Shown here piece by piece: positions 8,269 to 13,353 of a stretch of 13,353 nt of DNA. The DNA lies in contig JAGXHB010000124.1 of the NCBI GenBank assembly GCA_024636425.1, positions 1-13,353 of the forward strand, in the 5' to 3' direction. This stretch comes from Roseobacter sp. GTDB taxonomy: Bacteria > Pseudomonadota > Alphaproteobacteria > Rhodobacterales > Rhodobacteraceae. Positions within the stretch are counted from its first letter, which is position 1. Each line of letters starts with the position of its first letter. Both the position numbers and the translations under genes were made by a program. The notes under the pieces are model-generated. The model saw only the letters and a list, made by a program, of their open reading frames with translations. It was not told where the DNA came from and made no database searches.

Positions 8269-8311
8269 GGGCGAAGTATAGGGCGCATCGCCGCATCCCG
8301 CCATGCCCTTT

Positions 8312-8334
8312 CACGCGCCAATCACTGGCGCGTG
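8312..8334 (-). terminator. Hairpin between holin gene and ccmF (terminator-like, no T-run)
   Basis: CACGCGCCA (8312-8320) and TGGCGCGTG (8326-8334) form a perfect, GC-rich 9-bp stem around a 5-nt loop, starting 18 nt after the holin stop codon. On the minus strand it is followed by AAAGGG rather than a T-run, so it is not a standard intrinsic terminator. It could attenuate read-through into ccmF, protect the 3' end of the lysis mRNA, or be a processing site. Confidence 0.45.
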
Positions 8335-8352
8335 CGCTGCAAAGCGTCGCAG

Positions 8353-8928
8353 TCAGGCGGCAGCCTTGCGCCAATCGTCCAGTGCGCGGTTCTCGCCTGC
8401 TTCAACAGCGTTTAGGGACAAGCGCGCATCTGCACCTGTCGCCGCCACCGAAACGGAATCATGTCGCAGCGTTTCAAGCGCGCGGATATTGCTGACAACC
8501 TGCGGCACCTGGCGGATGGTACGCGCGATAGAGCGTTGAAACTCCTGCGTTTTCACCTGATGACGCGCCCCGAAATAGAACGATACAATGACGCCCAACA
8601 GCCACCACAGCGGCTCTGGCACCAGCGCGATGCCTTGCATCCGCGCCGCGAACCAGACCGGATCGACCATCGCCGCGATGAACAGTCCCAAGGTGCCTAG
8701 CGCCAGCGCCGGACGCGGCAGCCGGTTGAGGCCATCCATGAAGCGGTCAAACCAGCCTTTACGTTCAATCGCGAACTCCGCGCCAAACTGCGCCATCGCC
8801 TGATCCTGCGCTGCGGCAGACCGCTGTGCGCCGCTTTCCGCGTTCTCCCGGAACACTTCGACCGTGTCGCGCACCATGTTGGTGCCAGTCCCGAAAACGG
8901 CCCCGATGATTCTGTCGATCAGTCCCAT
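8353..8928 (-). CDS. GTA-type holin family protein
   Basis: A 191-residue membrane protein that matches the holin family linked to gene transfer agent release (Pfam name recalled: GTA_holin_3TM). It begins MGLIDRIIGAVFGTG, with an amphipathic N-terminus, then a charged helical part (about 20-68). Two clear membrane segments follow (about 73-95 and 100-121), the second ending in FYFGARH, then a charged C-terminal part. Holins make the inner-membrane lesion that releases a cytoplasmic muramidase. The ATG at 8928 has AAAGGA 7 nt upstream; the open frame extends to 9207 but that extension only mirrors the overlapping muramidase gene. It overlaps that gene by 10 nt, so the two are co-translated. 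Family assignment is strong; the role in GTA release is by homology. Confidence 0.9.
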   Translation of the reverse strand: MGLIDRIIGAVFGTGTNMVRDTVEVFRENAESGAQRSAAAQDQAMAQFGAEFAIERKGWFDRFMDGLNRLPRPALALGTLGLFIAAMVDPVWFAARMQGIALVPEPLWWLLGVIVSFYFGARHQVKTQEFQRSIARTIRQVPQVVSNIRALETLRHDSVSVAATGADARLSLNAVEAGENRALDDWRKAAA

Positions 8929-9530
8929 GATGCAGTCCTTTGTGTGAATTCCGATGTGCTCAGGTGATAGGCTGGCGCGATGAATTCCTCTGCCCGCTTG
9001 ATCCACCCGCCCTTGCCACCAGCACGCGTGCGCGCGTACTTCCGGCTGGCAGGCCGCCTGTCCGCCAGATTGAAATAGTAATTCCGCCGCGCGATCCCGT
9101 AGGCGTTGACCATCTCCCGTGGTGCCTTGGCAAAGGCCGCCTCTGCCGCAGCCGCGCTTTGCGGGCCAAGCACGCCGTCCACCACCACCGGATAGCCCAT
9201 GTCGCATAAAAGCCGCTGGAGTATCTTCACCGCGTTGCTACCTGCGTTCACATACATGTCGAACACGCTGGGGTGCAGCGCCTCTGGCAATGCATCGATC
9301 CGGGGCTGGTGAAAATAGTGCTGCACAAAAATGTCGACGGCTTGCGCGCGTGTCAGGTGGCGCACATCGGCGACACCAACCGCCCCATCCCCGTTCAGAT
9401 CGAGGCCCAACCGCCGCAGCGTGTGGATCGTCACGCCAAAATTGGTCGCTCCGCCCGGATCATCGGGATCGTTCACAAACCCGCCCTCGCGGGCGACGAT
9501 CTGTTGCGCAATGTCTTGAACGGTAAGCAT
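8919..9530 (-). CDS. Holin-associated N-acetylmuramidase (GH108 endolysin)
   Basis: Peptidoglycan-cleaving endolysin of 203 residues. The GH108 signature is REGGFVNDPDDPGGATNFGV (14-33), with the probable catalytic Glu E15. The peptidoglycan-binding-like C-terminal part contains DGVLGPQS (118-125) and a Tyr/Arg-rich region (144-168). No signal peptide or membrane anchor is seen, so the enzyme should stay in the cytoplasm until the overlapping holin opens the membrane. An insert at 44-55 (DLNGDGAVGVAD) has the exact spacing of an EF-hand calcium loop. The ATG at 9530 has AAAGG 8 nt upstream. It begins 78 bp after ccmE with its own candidate promoter. No capsid, tail or packaging gene accompanies it. 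In Rhodobacter capsulatus, as I recall, a distant endolysin/holin pair lyses cells to release GTA particles; this pair is the likely equivalent. Confidence 0.92.
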   Translation of the reverse strand: MLTVQDIAQQIVAREGGFVNDPDDPGGATNFGVTIHTLRRLGLDLNGDGAVGVADVRHLTRAQAVDIFVQHYFHQPRIDALPEALHPSVFDMYVNAGSNAVKILQRLLCDMGYPVVVDGVLGPQSAAAAEAAFAKAPREMVNAYGIARRNYYFNLADRRPASRKYARTRAGGKGGWIKRAEEFIAPAYHLSTSEFTQRTASWD

Positions 9531-9573
9531 GGTCGCAGCCTTTCGCGTGTTTCAACGCCCCAAAGCTGCCCGG

Positions 9574-9600
9574 ATTATGGTTAACGCCGGCTCACGCCAA
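9574..9600 (-). promoter_or_regulatory. Candidate promoter with CtrA-type octamer for the lysis pair
   Basis: On the minus strand TTAACCAT occupies 9584-9577, an octamer described as a CtrA recognition form in alphaproteobacteria. It runs into CATAAT (9579-9574), a good -10 match, with TTGGCG (9600-9595) 15 nt upstream as a poor -35. The start codon of the muramidase lies about 44 nt beyond. The second half of the longer TTAA-N7-TTAA form is absent. Because the octamer touches the -10, CtrA binding could repress rather than activate. Confidence 0.45.
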
Positions 9601-9608
9601 CGTACGCT

Positions 9609-10052
9609 TCACCCTTCGGGTGCCACATAGACACCCTGTTCCTTCAGCGCGTCCACGACTTCCTTGGGCATGTATGTCTCATCATGTTTTGCAAGGATTT
9701 CAGTCGCTTGAAAGACACCATCAATGTAACGGCCCGTCCCCACCATGCCCTGCTTTTCCTCAAACAGGTCAGGCAGCACGCCGGAAAAAGTGACAGGAAC
9801 CGCTGCACCACCATCCGTCACGGAAAAACGGATTGTGCTGCCGTCGCCACGCACCAGCGATCCTTCTTCCACCAGACCACCGATGCGGAACACCTCGGTC
9901 GGACCGGGGGGCGACGCCATTACCTGACTGGGGGCGCGGAAAAAGTTGATCCCGTCACGCATGGCGTAGCCGATCAATGCCGTAGACAGCACCAAAGCCA
10001 CGACAGCCACACTGATAATCTGGATCCGACGTTGTTTTTTAAGGCTTCTCAT
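9609..10052 (-). CDS. ccmE: Cytochrome c maturation heme chaperone CcmE (CycJ)
   Basis: Membrane-anchored periplasmic chaperone that binds heme covalently and hands it to CcmF. The 147-residue product has a basic N-terminus (MRSLKKQRRI), one membrane anchor (about 11-30), an OB-fold domain (about 45-118), and the heme-binding motif LAKHDETYMP (120-129), with the covalent ligand H123 and the conserved Y127. The ATG at 10052 lies 6 nt after the argC stop, and the GAGG of its Shine-Dalgarno overlaps the argC stop codon, so translation is probably coupled to argC. Alphaproteobacteria often carry ccmI-ccmE-ccmF-ccmH together; here ccmI is absent and the lysis pair separates ccmE from ccmF. Confidence 0.97.
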   Translation of the reverse strand: MRSLKKQRRIQIISVAVVALVLSTALIGYAMRDGINFFRAPSQVMASPPGPTEVFRIGGLVEEGSLVRGDGSTIRFSVTDGGAAVPVTFSGVLPDLFEEKQGMVGTGRYIDGVFQATEILAKHDETYMPKEVVDALKEQGVYVAPEG

Positions 10053-10058
10053 GCACCC

Positions 10059-11087
10059 TCAGGGGAATAGCGGGGCCATCATCAGCCCCTCGGTCTCGTT
10101 GATATTTAGCATCAGATTGGCATTTTGCAACGCTTGCCCGCTTGACCCTTTGGTGAGATTGTCGAGTGCTGCAATCACGATTGCCCGCCCCTCGATCCGG
10201 TCGGCAACCACGCCGATATGGCAGAAGTTCGACCCGCGAATGTGACGCGTGCTCGGGGCTTCTCCCAGGGGCAGCACTTCGATGAACGGCTCGTCTTTGT
10301 AGGCGGCCATCAACGTCTCGTGGATCACCTGCGCATCGCCCCTGACGTAGACTGTCGCCAGAATGCCGCGGTTGGCGGGGATCAGATGCGGTGTGAACTG
10401 CACCTTCACGGGGCGCCCGGCGATGGCGGAAAACTCCTGATCGAATTCGCCCAAATGCCGATGCGTGCCACCGACGGAATAGGCGTGATATCCTTCTGAC
10501 AGCTCTGCGTGCAGCAGGTTTTCCTTCAACGAGCGGCCCGCGCCCGAGACGGCGCATTTGAGGTCCAGGATGATCTCGTCCAGATCAATCACACCCTTTT
10601 CGATCAACGGACGCAGCGCAAACTGGCCGGTCGCTGCGTTGCAGCCTGTGCCGGCCACCAGACGCGCAGCCTTGATCTCCTCACGGTAAAACTCGGTCAG
10701 CCCGTAGACAGCCTCGCTTTGCTGGTCGAGCGCGGCGTGTTTGTTGCCGTACCACTTGGTATATTCCTCGGGGTCGCGCAGACGGAAATCGGCGGAAAGA
10801 TCGACGATCTTGAGGTCTTTCGGCAGGGCCGCGATCACTTCCTGGCTGGTCTTGTGGGGCAGCGCGCAAAAGCACAGGTCAATCTCGGCAAAGTCGATCT
10901 CATCGATCGTCACAAGGGCTGGCAAATCCAGATGGCGCAGATGCGGAAACACCTCGGCCATGGTCTGACCGGCCTTGGAATTCGCCCCCAACGCTTTGAT
11001 CTGCATGGAGGAATGGTTTGCAATCAACCTGATCAGCTCGGCCCCGGTATAGCCCGAGGCACCAAGGATGGCGATATTATAGGTCAT
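10059..11087 (-). CDS. argC: N-acetyl-gamma-glutamyl-phosphate reductase
   Basis: NADPH-dependent reductase that converts N-acetylglutamyl phosphate to the semialdehyde in arginine synthesis. The 342-residue length is normal. The nucleotide-binding motif is ILGASGYTGAEL (7-18). The catalytic Cys is C149, but its context is GTGCNAATG (146-154) in place of the usual NPGCYPT. The proton-relay His is in GGTHRHLGEF (206-215, H209). The GCNA context recalls the LysY/ArgC subgroup that acts on carrier-bound substrates, although SGAGR (181-185) and the overall form fit ArgC. It starts 33 nt after murI and is followed at once by ccmE. Other arginine genes are not in the window. ArgC is the best call; alternative substrate specificity is a minor possibility. 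Confidence 0.92.
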   Translation of the reverse strand: MTYNIAILGASGYTGAELIRLIANHSSMQIKALGANSKAGQTMAEVFPHLRHLDLPALVTIDEIDFAEIDLCFCALPHKTSQEVIAALPKDLKIVDLSADFRLRDPEEYTKWYGNKHAALDQQSEAVYGLTEFYREEIKAARLVAGTGCNAATGQFALRPLIEKGVIDLDEIILDLKCAVSGAGRSLKENLLHAELSEGYHAYSVGGTHRHLGEFDQEFSAIAGRPVKVQFTPHLIPANRGILATVYVRGDAQVIHETLMAAYKDEPFIEVLPLGEAPSTRHIRGSNFCHIGVVADRIEGRAIVIAALDNLTKGSSGQALQNANLMLNINETEGLMMAPLFP

Positions 11088-11120
11088 GTGGGGATCTTTC
11101 GAAAACGTGCATAGGAAGGG

Positions 11121-11930
11121 TCAGGCGGCCTGAAACGACAAGGGTCGTCGCAGGAATTGCGTGGCGCGGGCGCTGACCTTTTTAGGATCGCCCGTCGTCA
11201 GAAACGCAGGCGTGCCCGCGCCCATCATGTTGGGATGGCGCACCAGATAGTCACCAAGGCTGCGCGCGACCAGATCGGCTTGACTGAACACTTTGACCTC
11301 CGCGCCAAGCGCGTCCTGAAACGCCTCTTGCATCAAGGGGTAGTGGGTACAGCCAAGGATCGCCGCCTGCGGATGCGGCATCTTGCGTTTGAGCGCGTCC
11401 ACATGGCTGCGCACCAGCGCTTCGGCAAGGATGAAGTCGCCTTCCTCGATCGCATCGACGACACCGCCACAGGCTTGCGCCTCCACATCGACGCCAATGG
11501 CACGAAACGCCAGTTCGCGCTGGAAGGCACGGCTGGCCACGGTGGCCGGCGTCGCGAAAAGCGCCACGTGCTTCAGATCGACCTCGCGGGGGGGCGAATT
11601 ATCGCCCCAGTGGCGTTCGGTCATCGCCTCGATCAGCGGCACGAACACACCCAGAACGCGCTTGTTCGGCGGCACCCAGCTTTCCTGCATCCGCCGCAAG
11701 GCCGCAGCCGACGCCGTGTTGCACGCCAGAATGACCAGATCACAGCCCGCATCAAAGAGCCGCTGCACTGCCGCTGTGGTCAGGTTGTAGATATCATCCG
11801 AGGTGCGCACACCGTAAGGCGCGTTGGCGCTGTCGGCGAGATAGACGAAGTCCACCCCCGGCAGATGTGCCTGAACGGCATTCCAGACGGTCAGCCCGCC
11901 AAGACCCGAATCGAAAATTCCAACTGCCAT
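11121..11930 (-). CDS. murI: Glutamate racemase
   Basis: Cofactor-independent racemase that supplies D-glutamate for peptidoglycan. The 269-residue product carries the two-base active site: FDSGLGGLTV (6-15, D7 and S8), LACNTASA (68-75, C70) and GCTHYPL (193-199, C194), plus PYG (38-40). The ATG at 11930 has AAGGTG about 3 nt upstream. It begins 12 nt after the acyltransferase stop and 33 nt before argC, so the three probably share a transcript. A wall-precursor enzyme in the same run as a muramidase is suggestive, but such gene order may be fortuitous. Confidence 0.96.
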   Translation of the reverse strand: MAVGIFDSGLGGLTVWNAVQAHLPGVDFVYLADSANAPYGVRTSDDIYNLTTAAVQRLFDAGCDLVILACNTASAAALRRMQESWVPPNKRVLGVFVPLIEAMTERHWGDNSPPREVDLKHVALFATPATVASRAFQRELAFRAIGVDVEAQACGGVVDAIEEGDFILAEALVRSHVDALKRKMPHPQAAILGCTHYPLMQEAFQDALGAEVKVFSQADLVARSLGDYLVRHPNMMGAGTPAFLTTGDPKKVSARATQFLRRPLSFQAA

Positions 11931-11942
11931 GTCACCTTGCCG

Positions 11943-12830
11943 TCACCTGTCGGCACGATGCCGATCTTCAAATTCAAACCCCAGATCGAACGATCTACGC
12001 GGGTCTGGTGACAACTCATACGTGGCTTTGCGCAGGAAATCCATCATCGCTTTTGCGTCTTTCGCAAGCGGGTCCAGCACGTCCCTGCCGATGGGATCAC
12101 CGATCACCACCCGCACGGGCGTATCCACACGTTTGCGGAATTCCTTGATCAGCAGACCCATGCGCAAAGTGTAGTGCAAGTGGCTTGCGATCTGGAACAA
12201 GCGGCTGGTGTGGCCGTCGAAATATATCGGCACGACCGTGGCCTGTGATTTGCCGATCATCCGCGCCGTAAAGCTGCGCCACCCCGGGTCCATCGGCTTC
12301 GAGAACGGACGCGCACTCGTGCTCACCGTGCCGCCGGGAAAGATCCCCACGGCACCGCCCTGCCCCAGATATTCGAGAGCCGTTTTGCGGGTGTGAAGGT
12401 TCAGCGCAAGCGCCGCCTTGTCCGCATCAAAGCTGATCGGCAGAAGATGACGGTTCAGGTCCGGTGCGCGATTGAAAACGGAATGCGCCATGATCTTGAA
12501 GTCACCCCGCGTGCGCGACATCATATGACCCAGCATCAGACCGTCGAGGATCCCGTAAGGGTGGTTGGCCAGAAAAATCACCGGCCCCTCTGTCGGAATA
12601 TTGCTCAGGCTGCCGCCTGCCACATCCAGCGTCAGACCGTAGCGCAGCGCCATGACATCAAAAAAACTGGCACCGTTCGCGATGTCTTTTTCATAGCCCG
12701 ACGCACGACGGATCAGACCCAGCCGACCCGTTGAGTTTTCCATCAGGCGAATGAAGGCACGTCCCGGTTTGGTGCGGGCCGAGTAGGCATAACTGATGTC
12801 TGCGCTCGAAAGCTGTCTGCTCTGCGCCAT
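11943..12830 (-). CDS. PlsC-like lysophospholipid acyltransferase, atypical motifs
   Basis: Glycerolipid acyltransferase of 295 residues. The block I motif is ANHPYGILDG (88-97), in which His90 and Asp96 are separated by five residues rather than the four of classical PlsC (HX4D). Block III reads IFPGGTVST (163-171) where PlsC has FPEGTRS. This pattern fits the divergent branch that includes 'putative hemolysin' acyltransferases and some aminolipid-related enzymes. No clear N-terminal membrane anchor is seen. The ATG at 12830 is preferred, with AGGAG 6 nt upstream; GTG at 12833 is in frame but only 3 nt from the same site. A Pho box stands upstream, pointing to phosphate-responsive expression and hence lipid remodelling. 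The lipid substrate is unknown; OlsA-like or SalA-like roles are guesses. murI follows after 12 nt. Confidence 0.85.
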   Translation of the reverse strand: MAQSRQLSSADISYAYSARTKPGRAFIRLMENSTGRLGLIRRASGYEKDIANGASFFDVMALRYGLTLDVAGGSLSNIPTEGPVIFLANHPYGILDGLMLGHMMSRTRGDFKIMAHSVFNRAPDLNRHLLPISFDADKAALALNLHTRKTALEYLGQGGAVGIFPGGTVSTSARPFSKPMDPGWRSFTARMIGKSQATVVPIYFDGHTSRLFQIASHLHYTLRMGLLIKEFRKRVDTPVRVVIGDPIGRDVLDPLAKDAKAMMDFLRKATYELSPDPRRSFDLGFEFEDRHRADR

Positions 12831-12835
12831 CACGG

Positions 12836-12884
12836 GCTCCTGTCACATTCACACCGTGGTCTACGGCAGTTTCATGACAGGAGC
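12836..12884. repeat. 10-bp inverted repeat around the acyltransferase leader
   Basis: GCTCCTGTCA (12836-12845) and TGACAGGAGC (12875-12884) are perfect inverted copies separated by 29 nt. The right arm is part of the Pho box; the left arm contains the AGGAG Shine-Dalgarno (12841-12837 on the minus strand). In a transcript carrying both arms the stem would hide the ribosome-binding site. Confidence 0.75.
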
Positions 12885-12891
12885 GTGACAG
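12858..12891 (-). promoter_or_regulatory. Pho box and -10 element upstream of the acyltransferase
   Basis: On the minus strand CTGTCAC (12891-12885), a 4-nt spacer GCTC, and CTGTCAT (12880-12874) form two 7-bp direct repeats with an 11-bp period. This is the layout of a PhoB binding site (CTGTCAT-N4-CTGTCAT), with one mismatch. Ten nt further lies TAGACC (12863-12858), a partial -10 in the position usual for PhoB-activated promoters. Predicted transcription start near 12851, giving a leader of about 20 nt that contains the Shine-Dalgarno. Confidence 0.65.
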
Positions 12892-12896
12892 ACAGG

Positions 12897-13353
12897 TTAT
12901 TCAGCCGCCTTGGCCGTTTGCGTCCCGCCCGCACGGATCACGGCCAGCAGTTCTTCGCGACGCTTTGCTGCCTTGGCCTCGTTCGCCTGTTTTACCGGAC
13001 CGAACCCTCTGATCTGCAAGGGCAATTCGGCCAGAGCCACGATCGCATCGCGGGTCGCATCGGTCAGCAAAGGAAGGACGTCCCGCATGTCGGTTTCGTA
13101 CTGGGCAATCAGCGACCGCTCCATCCGCCGCTCGGCTGTACGCCCGAAAGGATCAAACGGCGTGCCCCGCAGGAACTTCATCCGGGACAGCAGCCGCAAG
13201 GGGCCCTCAAGACTTTCCCCGAAGGCGCGTTTCATCGGCCGGCCATCGGCACCGGTTTTCGACAACATGGGCGGGGCGAGGTTGTAGGTGATCTTGGGAT
13301 CGCCATCAAATTCAGCCTTCACCTTCGCACGCGTGGTCTTCAACAGCCGCGCG
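12897..13353 (-). CDS. Indolepyruvate ferredoxin oxidoreductase family protein, C-terminal fragment
   Basis: Only the last 151 residues are in the window; the start lies beyond the right edge. The motif TPFDPFGRTAERRMERSLIA and the later ELPLQIRGFGPVKQANEA match the C-terminal region of the large fused 2-oxoacid:ferredoxin oxidoreductase (about 1100 residues or more) that oxidatively decarboxylates aryl pyruvates with ferredoxin. FNLAPP-like YNLAPPMLSK precedes these, as in the family. None of the thiamine diphosphate or iron-sulfur cluster binding sites are visible because they lie upstream. The gene ends 66 bp before the acyltransferase, directly next to the Pho box, with no terminator that has a T-run. 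Confidence 0.88.
   Translation of the reverse strand, partial: ARLLKTTRAKVKAEFDGDPKITYNLAPPMLSKTGADGRPMKRAFGESLEGPLRLLSRMKFLRGTPFDPFGRTAERRMERSLIAQYETDMRDVLPLLTDATRDAIVALAELPLQIRGFGPVKQANEAKAAKRREELLAVIRAGGTQTAKAAE

Noticed and set aside
8929..9207. N-terminal extension of the holin frame
   Set aside because: It is antiparallel-free but out of frame inside the muramidase gene, and its residues show no domain; the ATG at 8928 has a good ribosome-binding site.
8353..9530. Remnant of a prophage
   Set aside because: No integrase, capsid, tail, packaging or attachment site is present, and flanking genes are core metabolism with similar composition; a domesticated GTA-type lysis pair fits better.
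9610..9622. CACCC-TTC-GGGTG hairpin at the ccmE stop as a terminator
   Set aside because: The stem is only 5 bp and no T-run follows on the minus strand.

Overview
The window is a GC-rich, densely packed chromosomal segment from an alphaproteobacterium. It most likely belongs to the Rhodobacteraceae (Roseobacter group). This rests on the style of the proteins, on split cytochrome c maturation genes, and on a holin/muramidase pair of the type used for gene transfer agent (GTA) release in this family. No species can be named from the sequence alone. No rRNA, tRNA, CRISPR array, insertion sequence or prophage structural gene is seen.

Left part (1-5006). A truncated comEC (DNA uptake channel) runs off the left edge on the minus strand. 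Transcribed away from it are gltX (glutamyl-tRNA synthetase) and gltA (citrate synthase). A textbook intrinsic terminator follows gltA. Next comes an intergenic stretch with lower GC than its surroundings, then a small gene of unknown function (99 residues).

Right part (5008-13353). Everything is on the minus strand. In the order of transcription (right to left) it holds the C-terminal end of an indolepyruvate:ferredoxin oxidoreductase, a PlsC-like acyltransferase, murI, argC, ccmE, a GH108 muramidase, a GTA-type holin, ccmF, ccmH and a PaaG-type isomerase. Genes overlap or lie within a few tens of bases, so long transcripts are likely. ccmE (heme chaperone) and ccmF/ccmH (heme ligation and apocytochrome reduction) serve periplasmic cytochrome c assembly. 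The muramidase/holin pair that splits them is a two-gene lysis cassette.

The most interesting signals are these. (1) The GTA-type lysis cassette sits between ccmE and ccmF and has its own upstream gap, which holds the CtrA-type octamer TTAACCAT next to a -10-like CATAAT. (2) A near-perfect Pho box (CTGTCAC-N4-CTGTCAT) lies upstream of the acyltransferase, at the head of the tightly spaced run that leads to the lysis genes. (3) A 10-bp inverted repeat shares one arm with that Pho box and the other with the acyltransferase Shine-Dalgarno, so read-through transcripts and promoter-proximal transcripts could be translated differently. Together these suggest phosphate- and CtrA-linked control of lipid, wall and lysis functions; this is inference and needs transcript data.
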